NCBI GenBank assembly: GCA_021292105.1
Contig: CM037871.1
Coordinates: forward strand, 14,828,460-14,892,459
Source: Anadara kagoshimensis
Taxonomy: Eukaryota > Mollusca > Bivalvia > Arcoida > Arcidae
Direction of reading: 5' to 3'
DNA: 64,000 nucleotides
The translations under genes and the position numbers were made by a program. Under the pieces are notes generated by a model, which worked only from the letters and a program-made list of their open reading frames with translations, was not told where the DNA came from and did not search any database. Below are positions 10,759 to 22,402 of the stretch, piece by piece (the stretch's first letter is position 1; each line of letters starts with the position of its first letter).

Positions 10759-11365
10759 TATATTATACAATGATGGACTTTTTAGTGGTTGTATATGGTG
10801 TGATATTCACCGGAAAAATAAATATTGATCGAGGCGACAGCCGAGGTCAATATTTATTTTTCCGGTGAATATCACACCATATACAACCACTAAAAAGTCC
10901 ATAACTGTTTTATTATATAATTTAGCCACTGTGGCACTTCGGTTGACAATGTTTACTCAAATCTGTGACCAGGCAATCCAACTATTTTACCGATGTTAGA
11001 TTTCCCTGCCCACCTAGTTGATCACACTAAACTCATCCCATTAGTTAGATCAATCTGACTTTTTAAGTCTGATTCTATGAAAAAATAAATGGCATTCCGG
11101 ATGAGACACAATTAATTACACACTACATTGTAAATTGATAATGCCATAACGTCAACGTTCTATGAAAAAAATAACAAGACACAATCACTTGCGTACACTT
11201 AATTGATGACGTTCTAATCATTTTACGGAGAACGTCAACAAAAATCGATGACGTACACCGAATTTGATATTCACCGGAAAATCCGTGGTATATGATGTGA
11301 GATCCAATGGTCACGTGTTACCGTTTTAGCCAATCATAAAGATGGAAATTTATTAATTATATAAT
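10759..11365. mobile_element. ~600-bp element with a 55-bp perfect palindrome (copy 1)
   Basis: Opens with TATTATACAATGATGGAC and closes with ATTAATTATATAATAAA. Arms 10774-10828 and 10847-10901 are perfectly complementary, with an 18-nt loop TCGAGGCGACAGCCGAGG. The remaining ~450 bp contains several ATGACGT/AACGTCA words and no open frame. A near-identical copy is at 20985-21595. Confidence 0.75.
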
Positions 11366-11949
11366 AAATATATATGAACCACAACCGTAATCATCTTCGG
11401 TTTGATTGGACATGTTCATCTGATTAAACATACATGTATTGATATGCATGTCTCGTTTTGAGATTAAAAAAATAATTTACCAGACAGTGCCATGACAAAT
11501 AGTCAATGCAAATATTTTCATCTTCGGTTTGATTGGAGATGTTTATTTGATTAAACATATTGATATACACGTATAATTTTGATATTATATAAGAGTTCAG
11601 GTTCTGAAAAAAGCTGCTTTGTAGAACGCGTCAAAAGAAATATCAACCAAAACCTTTCTCATCTTCGGTTTGATTGGAGGTGTTTATATAGTTATTCATG
11701 ATGATGTCTTCAATTATGCAAAAAGTGTCCATTACAATGTCTTTTCCAATATTTTTTTCAATCTTCATGAAACGATGTCTATATACATTAACTGCAAGCC
11801 AGTTTTTACTACATGAGTGTCCAGTTACACATCTATAAGTGAGGCAAGTAATCAATGGGATTCATAATTCAAATAATCTCAATTACACTCAAACAAAATT
11901 TAATGAAATAACATCTATGCGGATGTAAATATTCTTAATTTTTGGTTTC

Positions 11950-12120
11950 ACGCCTGATGGATGTACCTATATGTAGCTAAACAGAAGGTGCTTACCATTC
12001 CGGAGCACCCGGTCTAACTTCTCTGGTGGAAATTTACAAGTTTTTTTATCAGTTTTCAAAGTTTTTGCTTTTGTTTTTTGGTAGTGTGGTTTGGACACGG
12101 GGCGATATGCAAGTGTTATA
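11950..12120 (-). repeat. R200 dispersed repeat, reverse copy
   Basis: R200 is a ~200-bp repeat recognised by GGTGCTTACCCTTCCGGAGC, then ACCCGGCCTCACTTCCCTGG and TGGAAGTTCACGTG (reverse orientation), often flanked by GTTTTTGCTTT and GTGATTTGGACATGG. This copy shows AGGTGCTTACCATTCCGGAG and GTGTGGTTTGGACACGG. Confidence 0.6.
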
Positions 12121-12214
12121 TTTTAACTACAGGCGTTAAAGAAATTGTTTTTTTCCCACATCATTTTGATGTTCTGTTGCTCCACTGATAATTCAGCTTT
12201 CGCACATATACATG

Positions 12215-12490
12215 TTACTGACCACCCGTCGAACGTTTAGCTCAGAGCTAAACGTGCATCTTCTCAGCTGTTAGCTATCTCTCGGTAGTTGTTCGGCCTT
12301 CTCGCAGTTCGGCAGCCGAGCGTCGACTTATCATCGATACCGCAGCGTTAAACTTTCGACAGGTCTGTACTGTATCTCTTCAGCTGCTACCTATATATTT
12401 CTCGGCAGTTTTTCGGCTTTTTAGTCACTCGACATCCGAGCTTCGATACATTGTCGATAGCTCAGCGTTAAACTTTCAAAAGGTCTGTAC
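12215..12490. mobile_element. MITE-A copy 4 with a duplicated right half
   Basis: One left end (GACCACCCGTCGAACGTTTA) is followed by two right ends, finishing near 12373 and 12490. The second ~117 bp repeats the right half of the element, as after unequal exchange or slippage. Confidence 0.7.
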
Positions 12491-13111
12491 CGCGAGTACA
12501 TTTGTACTGATGCGGTACAAGAGGGTCCCCTGGCTAAATCAGGTTTTATCCTAGCTGCAAGTTTTTGTAAACAGTTAGTTAAGCCACATGTATTATTGAC
12601 AGACCAGCGAGACTGTCTGTCCAGAAAGTGGTCAAGGCATGTCCAGTTGTTGTGACTAATTTAAGTATTAGGATTAACGGATTTGTGGTATTAAAATACA
12701 TTAGCAGATTACGCCGGTGTCACTAACTAGCACGCTATTTTCACTTTTGTCATTCATAAAAATTATTTAAGATCAGCTGTTTACAAACCTACTACATGTG
12801 TGATAATAATCATTGTCGCCCTATTTGACCTTTCCACACTGGCAACGGAACAAACAGCTATAGAAGTCAAGGTAAAGAAACACGGGCATTGAAAAACAAC
12901 AATAAAAAATTCTTATATTATACATTAATCGTTAACTAAAATCAGAAGTCCATAAAATACTATTATACAGTTGGCTTCTGTTAAGGTGTAATCTCGCTTC
13001 TATTTACTGACTATATAGATGAACATTTGCAATAAAACCAGAGTTTGTAAGCCGTTTGCATCACACAAAGCTATATTAAACTGGTCGCTCAAACCGTAAC
13101 CATAGGGTATT

Positions 13112-13112
13112 T

Positions 13113-13155
<43 letters not shown>
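13112..13155. repeat. (CT)n microsatellite in the left duplication unit
   Basis: Uninterrupted CT tract whose counterpart in the right unit lies at about 22353-22400 and is slightly longer. Confidence 0.95.
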
Positions 13156-13159
<4 letters not shown>

Positions 13160-13643
13160 ATTTTATTTTTATCATAATGTATATGAAAAGGGCCCTTTGA
13201 TCAAAGTAAGTAAATCGAATATTTGTTTTTTGTATCAAATCATGTGGAAAGTAATTTGTTGACGAAAGCGTTTTATTAACTTGTAACCAATATTCTTAAT
13301 TAAAAATTTTTGTTTACTATGTGATGTGTAAATAACTTTTAACTCGTGTCTCATAAGTCTTTTAAGCCTGGATGTTATTATTTTATGTAATATTTAAACA
13401 TGTATATTATGTTTTATAACATGTGACACGTAAATAAACTACATGAACTGAACTGTTTAAGTCAACGTGAAATTAGGGATCTTTTTAATGAAAATTATCA
13501 AGCATAAAAGCAATAACCTCCTATATATGAGACTAATTTGTAATTATAAGATTTGGGAAGTCATGTTAATGTAATATTTGATATACAAACATATTGGTCC
13601 ATGCGTAAATCACAATTCCAAATAGAGTAAATAAAAACAAGCC

Positions 13644-13857
13644 ACAGTAAAGACCAGTCGAAAGTTTTACAATAAACAAACGCATACATGTAGGTACCAA
13701 ATCTACAGCTCTTAATCACCTCGGCTACTCATAGATTTATATTTCGATAGTAGTTGTCATCTGTCTCGCAGGCCATTAGTTATCCATATATGCATAGTTC
13801 GGACACTCTCGAATTATTTTTGTTTAGCCCAGTGTTAAACTTTTGACAGGTCTGTAA
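13644..13857. mobile_element. MITE-A copy 5
   Basis: Ends GACCAGTCGAAAGTTTTAC and GTTAAACTTTTGACAGGTC. It is shared with the right duplication unit (22887-23098), so it predates the duplication. Confidence 0.75.
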
Positions 13858-13890
13858 GGTATAGACGTGCTTTAAGACAAGAACAGTTCC

Positions 13891-14089
13891 TAACTAGAAA
13901 AACTGTGATCCATCGGATCATTTTAATAGGAGGTGCACATCTACATTATATCACAAAGATTGTGTGAAAGTTTCATGAAAATCCATTGAAGGGTTAAGGA
14001 GGAGTTGCGGATAAGAGATAGGTACCCTAAGGTGTAAAGGAAGGACGGAAGGACGGACGGACACCCTTATCACTATATACCCCCAGGTA
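13891..14089. mobile_element. 199-bp element present in the left unit, absent from the right unit
   Basis: Runs from TAACTAGAAAAACTGTG through AGGAGGTGCACATCTACA and GAAAATCCATTGAAGGGTTA to GGACGGACGGACACCC and CCAGGTA. The right unit has the unoccupied sequence TTCCTAATTATAG at about 23113, so the insertion point and length are fixed, with a likely TA or TAA target duplication. A reverse partial copy lies at 27835-27981. I associate this wording with repeats common in bivalves. Confidence 0.8.
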
Positions 14090-14337
14090 TAATTATAGTT
14101 TTCCCTTATTACAAGTTATTATCTTGTCCAATTACAAATTACTGTTACAATACTTATCATTTTAGTTCCAATTGCCCTGTTTGAAATGAAAAATGGCCGG
14201 TGTACTGTTTGAATTTGATACCACAATTATGGTGGTTCTATGTGCGTCATAATTTTTGTAAATGTTTTCTCGCTTTTGTTCCGATTTTGTCAATCTTTGT
14301 AAGTAACACCATGACATATTATTATACCTATATATAT

Positions 14338-14545
14338 AGTACAGACATGTCGAGTGTTTAACATTGTGTAAATGAAATAGCGTTAAAGCTCGGCCACCGA
14401 GTAGCCGAAATATGTGGATACCTAATTGCAAAAAGATAGCAACTAAAAAGCTGCCGAATATAGCTAACGAGAGTCCTAAATGAGCTTCTGATTCAGCACT
14501 AATTCATCAGCTAAGTAAATGCTTAGTAAGCTTTTGGCAGGTCAT
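14338..14545. mobile_element. MITE-A copy 6
   Basis: Left end AGTACAGACATGTCGAGTG; right end decayed to GCTTTTGGCAGGTC. Shared with the right unit (23365-23580). Confidence 0.7.
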
Positions 14546-14585
14546 TTGTTAGCAATATATATTCTTATCAGTTATATACATGTCC

Positions 14586-14842
14586 ACTACAGATCTGTTG
14601 AAAGTTTAACACTAAGCTAACGCCCGAGTGCTGAATTGGCACACAGGACCTCACCTCGATTCTTGGTACTCATAGAGCTAAATCTCGACTATTTTTTTTT
14701 ATTATTTTATTATTATTATTATTTTTTTTTTGCAAATTTACATATAGCTTTTGGTAGTTTTTCTGCCATTAGATATCAATAGCTCAACGACCTAACTCAT
14801 TTTCGTTAAGCCCAGTGTTAAACTTTCGACTGGTCTGTACCG
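14586..14842. mobile_element. MITE-A copy 7
   Basis: Ends ACAGATCTGTTGAAAGTTTA and GTTAAACTTTCGACTGGTC. Shared with the right unit (23643-23885). A T-rich tract at 14692-14730 is internal. Confidence 0.75.
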
Positions 14843-15280
14843 TACGTGTCAGGTATATATTTTACAATTATCCCAAATTACGAAAATAATTATAATATCT
14901 CTACAAATCGCCGAAATTTATATTTTTAAAGTCACCCTTTCATTGTAATCAATAGTTCAAATATAGTAATTTGAAAAGATAATATATAATTTTACACGAA
15001 GTGCAAGAACATATATCACCAAAATGTCAAAATTCACAAATTACTACAAAATTATCGCAATAATGGCAGATAAAGCGAGTATATTAACTTTTCCTTCAAA
15101 ATATAAAATACCTAAAATGTCGTAACTGATCTTATTATTATTTTTAAAATTAAAATTAATGTCAAACTAATTCGAAATTATAAAAGTGTCTTATATTAAT
15201 TGACTATAATGTATGGCAAAAAGGTTATCTAGAACATCAACTAAGAGATAACTATATTTAGTTTGGAGTCACTTGAATTG

Positions 15281-15725
15281 CACTAGAAGGGGGTTTTACC
15301 GGAATAATTGCGAAATTCCGGAATAGTTAGACACTTTCCGTAATCTTTGGAAAAATCCGGAATCGTTAGACAAAAATCCGGAATAATAAGTCAAAATCCG
15401 AAATAATTAGGCAAAATCCGGAATAATCAGACAAAATCCGGAATAATCGGTCAAAATCCGGAATAATTGGGCTATATTTTTTACGGTAAATTTTCCGGAA
15501 TCTAACGATTCCGGATTTTGTCTGATTATTCCGGATTTTGTCTAATTATTTCGGATTTTGCCTAATTATTTCGGATTTTGACTTATTATTCCGGAAAACG
15601 TCCAATTATTACGGTAAAGTATTTTAAAAAATTTAAATTTTCAATTCGCGCCATTTCGTCGTTTTTCACCAACGTGCAAATAGTCGCACTTTCAAGAAAA
15701 CTGTGTGAGGGGAAAAAAATACCTA
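15281..15725. repeat. Left terminal inverted repeat with subterminal 20-mers
   Basis: Tandem 20-mers CCGGAATAAT(C/T)(A/G)GNCAAAAT run forward to about 15480 and then in reverse after TTTTCCGGAATCTAACG, so this single end can fold on itself. It closes with AATTCGCGCCATTTCG and ACGTGCAAATAGTCGCAC. Confidence 0.9.
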
Positions 15726-16640
15726 AAACTATCTATCACTAAGCTCTGAACAGCAGTCGACATCCTTTCATACAGAGGCTTTCCGTACGAACGCATGTGC
15801 GCATGCGCGGATTTATCGTGTTGATACCGTGCTAACAAAGATTTATGAAGGATTAACTTTAACTTCTTAATAAAGTATTGAAATATTAAAAACATTAATT
15901 TATTACTCATATCATGAAAAAGTAAAAGTTTGATGTTTTTAATTCATTTTATTTAGAGATTTTGGGACTTTTTACGTTTGAATTTTTTAAGCTTTCAATA
16001 TAGATAAAGAGGGTAATATAAATTTATTTAATAAGCTTTTGGAGCTACTTAACTTTTTTTTTAAAAAACCCAGATTTTTACGTAAAAAATCACTTTATAT
16101 AGACGGAGTTATATGACATGATACCTATGATAAACTGATACAGGTACATGTATTGGATAAAATAAAATAAACTGCTTCATTCATTCATATGCCTACCATT
16201 TATATCTACTTGCATCACTTAAAAAAGTTAATTTCTACAAATATGCAGTGGCGGATTCAGCGGGGGTTGGGGGATTGTCTCTCACACCGCAAATTGTCAC
16301 TCAATCAGTGGACCACTGGTTAATTATCCACGTACAGGTATAAGGTGATGATGTAATGTGCCAGTTCGCTGAGGCATGAAAGAATTCAGGTAGTACTGAC
16401 CAGTCTAAGTGATAATGTTATTCACCTGATCGCTGAGGCATGAAAGAAATCAGTAGATGACGTTAATTAGGAATACTAATTAAGAGACTTCGGTCTTGTC
16501 AAAAAAAACTGAATTGTAAACATGATCGTTATCAATACTCCAAGCGTAATTCTTATTCGAGGAAAGATTCCATAGAGAATGTGATTTCATTAATCATACG
16601 TGAATAATTTAATTTGACTTTTCAAACAAAAGGACAAGAC

Positions 16641-16642
<2 letters not shown>

Positions 16643-16680
<38 letters not shown>
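16643..16680. repeat. (AG)n microsatellite
   Basis: Uninterrupted AG tract inside the 1.78 kb element. Confidence 0.95.
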
Positions 16681-16685
<5 letters not shown>

Positions 16686-16907
16686 TAATTCAGAATATTA
16701 CATTTTTAGCACACGATTATCATTTTTTGTATACTTTTATAACGCGAATAAAAGCCACACTTTTTATACATTAAAAAAAATTATTTGGTTTAAATGAAAA
16801 AAAAAAAAAATCAGTCTCTATTCGTCCGTTTATCGGCTTTATGAAACTAATCAATCTAAAATGATCAGTGTTCTTTTCTGATGACGGGATTCTTGTGTGT
16901 CGCACCT

Positions 16908-17033
16908 GTCATATACCATTTTTTAAATTTAATCAAAAACTACATTCAAAAAATGGTATTGTCCATGCCATATACCATTTTTTTTAATGTATTTTTTTTT
17001 ATTAAATTAAAAAAATAGTATATGACACACCTT
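16908..17033. repeat. Double hairpin element of the TGTCATATACCATTTTTT family
   Basis: GTCATATACCATTTTTTAAA and AAAAAAATAGTATATGACAC bracket two partial inverse blocks. Related single hairpins occur at 52567-52632 and 58426-58472, with more divergent ones near 57264-57350 and 56848-56919. Confidence 0.7.
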
Positions 17034-17123
17034 TAATACACAATGCTGAAACTGACTAATTAGTCATTTTAAAACTAATAATATGATAACATTAACTTGA
17101 AAGTACAGGAGAGGTAGGAGACC

Positions 17124-17440
17124 CACCACTTCGGTAGCAGCCAGCATAATTGGTAGAGTGCTCGCTCCGTAAATGGGAGGTCGCAGGTTTTGTCCCGCGG
17201 TCTGATCCAAGACTTGAAAAAGGGTAGTGACTGTTCGCTCGGCATTAGAAATGAAAGCGGGTCTTTCGGACAAACCTTAAAACCCGAGGCTCCTTGTCAC
17301 TGCAGACATGGCACGATGAAAAATCCTTACTCATAATGCCACCAGCCCAAAGCACAGGTAAATTATTCTGCAACTACACCTGTAGCTGGTGATGTCTCGA
17401 TAAAAGTGAAATATTCCTGACTTGGACGTTAAACCCCCTT
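17124..17440 (+). repeat. SINE-1 copy, forward
   Basis: ACTTCGGTAGCAG and ATTGGTAGAGTGCTCGCTCC of the head, GATCCAAGACTTGAAAAAG, then GATGTCTCGATAAAAGTG and a tail with GGACGTTAAACCCCC. The B box is damaged (AGGTTTTGTCCC), so it is probably transcriptionally dead. Confidence 0.75.
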
Positions 17441-18089
17441 AATTAATGATCAATCAGACACAGGTCCGGGATTCAAACAAAGATATTTTCCACTCATGAG
17501 CGTGAAGTTTATCAACCCGACTGAATCACCCTGACTACCAGATCACGTCCATCCATTATCGACCAAATTAAATAAAAACACTGGTATCCCTCAGAAGGAT
17601 CGACGTATCGATCTACCATTTCCAAGGGGCCAACAACCTCTCTTTAATAACACAATAAAGAGTCGATCTGGAAATGCGTTGCACGACTACACCCCGATAG
17701 ATAAAGAGACTGACACGACAAGTTACCGACGGCGACGAATTTCGACAGTACAGCTCTGACTCATTGACACTCATAGACTCCTGTCAGTCTGCCGTCAATG
17801 TTAACATTTTTGAAAAAGGCTGATTAGTTCTTTAACTCGCTTACATCCACTTTGAATGTAAGGTAAGAAGGACGTACGACAGGGTTCTAGATGCAAGAAA
17901 TCGCATCATATGTAATGATAAAGCGGAATTTTTAAGGGAAAACATGCCTCAGATCTTCCTAGGAGATCGCGTCTTTAGCGCGAAGTTGTGCCCCCCCCCC
18001 CCTTCAACAAAACTCTGGATCCGCCCTGATATGTTTAAATTCAAAATTCTTTCATTATAATATTTTCAGACAACATAAAAAATAGAGGG

Positions 18090-18511
18090 CTCACATTTAT
18101 TTATTTATTTATTTATTTATTTTTTATTTCAATAGTGGCAATTTGACAACTAGTCGTTAAAATTAAAAAGGTGTAAATAAGAGACATATAATAAACGTAT
18201 CACGGTTACTAATTAATTATCATCGGCATACTTCACAAACAACATACGTAACTATTGATAACCGACGCAAATTCAACCCCTTTAACCGTGGCAGACGAAT
18301 GGTATATTCTACGTGACAAATTTACATGTATGGTGTTAATTACATACTAGATTTCTTCTTCCCAATCTCAATATGATAGAGAGGGAGAAGAACGGAGAAG
18401 ACTACTGTATCTTTGAATTCAAGTAAATAAAAAAAAAAAAAATAAATAAATAAATAAATAGGGAGAGGGGGTTAGTAACGGAGAGAAGACTACTGTATCT
18501 TTGAATTCAAG

Positions 18512-18550
<39 letters not shown>

Positions 18551-18700
18551 ATATGATAGAGAGGGTTAGTGACTGAGAGAAGACTACTGCAACTTTGAAT
18601 TCCACACAGATTTCTTATTTTATGACTTCGCGGTTAAGAAACTTGTAAATGAACAAACAAACGAACAAATAAATAAATAAATAAATAAATAAAAAAAACC
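18090..18700. repeat. (AAAT)n/(ATTT)n tracts with a repeated ~40-bp flank
   Basis: A (TTTA)n tract at 18094-18126, (AAAT)n at 18440-18460, 18512-18552 and 18668-18692. The phrase AGAAGACTACTGTATCTTTG precedes the tract at 18397, 18486 and (diverged) 18578, so the unit itself was duplicated. Confidence 0.8.
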
Positions 18701-18929
18701 ACCATTTCATCAAGTGAAACTAGTAAATCTTTCTGCACTATCGTCTTCATGTGAAGATCCTTGGATCTAATTAAAAAATTATTCCCTGAACTGATTAAGT
18801 TGTATATGGAGAGAGAGAGATCGTTTTGTCAATCGGAACTTTTTCCACAAACAAACGTTTATAAATTTGTCAATATTGCATGATTTTATAATCGTAGAAG
18901 AGGTCCATAATCACGACACATTTAATTAG

Positions 18930-19093
18930 TCATTTCGTACCATAACCATTTCGTACCCAAATTAACCATTTTGTACCCAACTCTGTCCATTTTGTACCAT
19001 GCCATATGACCATTTCGTACCCAGGTACCATAACCATTTCGTACCATGACCATTTCGTACCCAAATTTTACATGTCTATGGTACGAAATGACT
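18930..19093. mobile_element. Small foldback with internal ACCATTTCGTACC repeats
   Basis: TAGTCATTTCGTACCATA at the left is the exact inverse of TATGGTACGAAATGACTA at the right. Between them are about seven irregular copies of ACCATTTCGTACCCA. About 164 bp. Confidence 0.65.
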
Positions 19094-20239
19094 AGCAAAT
19101 TTTTAAAAATCTGCGAAGATCATAACGACTTTAATTCTGAAACAAACCTGTGATAACACGCATTTCTTGTTTATATATTAACAGCAACATTTGTATCAGT
19201 ACGTGAATTTATCGTCTTTACCGGGAAAAGATTTAAATCTTGTGTACAGATGACGTTAACCACTACGTAGTGCCAGTAATGGTGATAAGACCTGGAAAGC
19301 AAAAACCTAAATTTATCGATGAACACGCCTGCTGCATGATCTGTGATAATTTTAATATGTAATTAACATAATTAATCAGTAGTGTGGTCCCGAACGCCTA
19401 ACCTTACTAGAGATGGGGATTAAGGGGCCTTTTTAAGGGTGTTTGACCTGTAATTTTACCTATAATTTACCTTTTCAAGTTCGAGTTCTATATTACCTGT
19501 ATTTTAATGTCGTAATAATTATTTAAAATTATTTACTGTTATCCCCATTACATGATATATAGTTATTTAATTCTGTATCTTAACTAATTATATAACAGAA
19601 CATGTGAACGAACATTACATAACCATGAACAGAAACAATTGAACTGTGAAAATTAATAACTATTTACACTATTATTTATATAGCAGTAAGAAATTATGGG
19701 TTTTGGAGTATCCGCGGATGGTGTAAATCAAGCATTCAAGGTTCATACAGGGTATTAAGAAAATAAAAATCATCACAGACAAGTGTTTATGTAATCGATA
19801 ATTTTATCCGGGTGAAAATGTGTCCGGGAGGATATGCTTTCGGCATGGTAAAATCTATCCGGTGGAATAAATGTTATGGCTTATCCGTAAAATATTGTAT
19901 ATGAACAATATTTACTTGCATGGATCAAAGAAAATATTACCCTACGAAAATATTCCATGTGGATAAAATAAACCATTCAATGTACATTATTTCGAAATTA
20001 TCTACACTCGAAACGATGATATAAATATAAATCTACTCTTTGTTCGTGGAATAATAATAAATATTTAAGTTGTTCCTATTTACAAAGGACGAATTAAATT
20101 ATAATTAAATTTCCGATATTTTATTTATCGCAGTTTAGAAAACTAAATACATTTAAAATATATACATAGTCACGGTGAACACTATACCGGCAAATTAAAA
20201 ATGGCGGCTGATCGAGGGCGGAACATTTATTACAAGTAT

Positions 20240-20686
20240 TTGAAGGTATTTTTTTCCCCTTACACATATTCATGAAAGTGTGACTATTTGCACGTCGGTG
20301 AAGAAAGACAAAATGGCGCGAATTGAAAATTTAAATTTTTTAAAATACTTTACCGTAATAATTGGACGTTTTCCGGAATAATAAGTCAAAATCCGAAATA
20401 ATTAGGCAAAATCCGAAATAATTAGACAAAATCCGGAATAATCAGACAAAATCCGGAATCTTTAGATTCCGGAAAATTTACCGTAAAAAATATAGCCTAA
20501 TTATTCCGGATTTTGACCGATTATTCCGGATTTTGTCTGATTATTCCGGATTTTGCCTAATTATTTCGGATTTTGACTTATTATTCCGGATTTTTGTCTA
20601 AAGATTCCGGATTTTTCCAAAGATTACGGAAAGTGTCTAACTATTCCGGAATTTCGCAATTATTCCGGTAAAACCCCCTTCTAGTG
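20240..20686. repeat. Right terminal inverted repeat with subterminal 20-mers
   Basis: Inverse of 15281-15725 with only scattered substitutions. The close match of the two arms suggests recent activity or gene conversion. Confidence 0.9.
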
Positions 20687-20984
20687 TTGGTCAATTATTG
20701 TTGAAATACTTGATTCTTTTATAACAATTATTTTAAAGGGTTATTGAAATGATGTGAAATATTGTACCGAGTTGACTCGGTCGAGTTTGGGAGTACAAAT
20801 ATCGATTCAACGAGGGCAATATTTCACATTATTATATAGCAAAACTGTATTTAGACCATTAATGAAGAGAAAATTATTTTTAGTTTGGAGTCACTTGAAT
20901 TGGTCAATTATTTTATTTTCTTAATATTGATATACTTGTTTTCTATTAATGTAATTTCTGTATAAAATAATTAGGAGTTATAAC

Positions 20985-21595
20985 AGTTATATATTATACA
21001 ATTATGGACTTTTTAGTGGTTGTATATGGTGTGATATTCACCGGAAAAATAAATATTGATCGAGGCGACAGCCGAGGTCAATATTTATTTTTCCGGTGAA
21101 TATCACACCATATACAACCACTAAAAAGTCCATAACTGTTTTATTATATAATTTTGCCACTGTGGCACTTCGGTTGACAATGTTTTCTCAAACCTTGACC
21201 AGGCAATCTAACTATTTTACCGATGTTAGATTTCCCTGTCCACCCTGGTTTATCAAAATACTAAAATTATCCCGCATTAGTTAGCTCAATCTGACTTTTT
21301 AAGAAAAATAAATGACATTCCGGATGAGACACAATTACTTACACACTACATTGTAAATTGATAATGCCATAACGTCAACGTTCTATGAAAAAAAATAACA
21401 AGACACAATCACTTGCGTACACTTAATTGATGACGTTCTAATCATTTTACGGAGAACGTCAACAAAAATCGATGACGTACACCGAATTTGATATTCACCG
21501 GAAAATCCGTGGTATATGATGTGAGATCCAATGGTCACGTGTTACCGTTTTAGCCAATCATAAAGATGGAATTTATTAATTATATAATAAAACAG
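20985..21595. mobile_element. ~600-bp element with a 57-bp perfect palindrome (copy 2)
   Basis: Arms 21003-21059 and 21078-21134 are perfectly complementary around the same 18-nt loop as in the 10.8 kb copy. ACAG flanks both sides (TAACAG ... AAACAG), and the right duplication unit lacks the element at about 24415, which supports insertion. Confidence 0.8.
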
Positions 21596-21715
21596 GATTA
21601 TTGACCTGATATTGTGAAATATTGTCCTGAGTTGACTCGACATTTGCACGAACTTGAAAGTGCAAATGTCTAGTCAACGAGCGGCAATATATTTTACGAT
21701 ATCAGTTCAATAACT
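21596..21715. repeat. ~120-bp foldback with CGAGTTGACTCG-type core (left unit)
   Basis: TTATTGACCTGATAT mirrors ATATCAGTTCAATAA, and TGCACGAACTTGAAAGTGCA closes a central stem. Counterparts lie at 24427-24545 and, more diverged, at about 20740-20845. Confidence 0.65.
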
Positions 21716-22350
21716 CTTTTATCTTATAGAAAATTAATGCCGTTAACTTCCTACTAATATTTCATCTGAAAATACCATTTGGTCTTACAATACATAATTA
21801 TTACACTAGTTCTAGTACACGGATATAAAAACTTTTGCAATTGATAACAACATTGCGATGACGTCTTCAGCCAAAAGTACATGGCGTCACGTGACTAAGT
21901 ATTAGGATTAACGGATTTGTGGTATTAAATATATATTAGCAGATTACGCCGGTGTCACTAACTAGCACGCTATTTTCACTTTTTTTCATTCATAAAAATT
22001 ATTTAAGATCAGCTGTTTACAAACCTACTACATGTGTGATAATAATCTTTGTCACCCTATTTGACCTTTCCACACTGGCAACGGAACAAACAGCTATAGA
22101 AGTCAAGGTAAAGAAACACGGGCATTGAAAAACAACAATAAAAATGTCTTATATTATACATGTATATTAATCGTTAACTAAAATCAGAAGTCCATAAAAT
22201 ACTATTATACAATTGGCTTCTGTTAAGGTGTAATCTCGCTTCTATAGACTATATAGATGAACATCTGCAATAAAACCGGAGTTTGTAAGCCGTTTGCATC
22301 ACATAAAGCTATATTAAACTTGTCGCTCAAACCGTAACCGTAGGGTATTT

Positions 22351-22352
<2 letters not shown>

Positions 22353-22400
<48 letters not shown>
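22353..22400. repeat. (CT)n microsatellite in the right unit
   Basis: Allele-like counterpart of the tract at 13112-13155. Confidence 0.95.

Positions 22401-22402
<2 letters not shown>

Larger units (their letters stand above)
16246..18028. mobile_element. 1.78 kb element with CAGTGGCGGAT ends nested in the CACTA element
   Basis: Left end CAGTGGCGGATTCAG and right end CTGGATCCGCCCTG (inverse CAGGGCGGATCCAG) are flanked by ATATG at 16241-16245 and 18029-18033. Inside are a SINE-1, a double hairpin and an (AG)n tract, but no transposase. The ends resemble those of many cut-and-paste elements; I do not assign a superfamily. Confidence 0.7.
15281..20686. mobile_element. 5.4 kb CACTA-type (EnSpm/CMC-like) non-autonomous transposon
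   Basis: Ends CACTAGAAGGGGGTTTTACC and GGTAAAACCCCCTTCTAGTG are flanked by TTG at 15278-15280 and 20687-20689; the right duplication unit shows the unoccupied GAATTGGTCAATTA near 24326. Termini beginning CACTA with 2-3 bp target duplications are the hallmark of CACTA elements. The inverted ends are about 440 bp and nearly identical (15281-15725 and 20240-20686). They are packed with ~20-bp subterminal repeats of the type CCGGAATAATCAGACAAAAT in both orientations. No transposase frame is visible inside, so it must be moved in trans if mobile. Confidence 0.85.
12657..21895. repeat. Tandem segmental duplication, left unit (swollen by insertions)
   Basis: Starts AAGTATTAGGATTAACGG and matches the right unit (21896-24690) base by base over long stretches, including a (CT)n tract and three MITE-A copies. 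Subtracting the CACTA-type element (5406 bp), the ~600-bp palindrome element, the 199-bp element and a ~200-bp local duplication leaves about 2.8 kb, equal to the right unit. Confidence 0.85.

Noticed and set aside
15281-15725. Independent minisatellite
   Set aside because: The 20-mers are subterminal repeats of the CACTA-type element, mirrored at 20240-20686.
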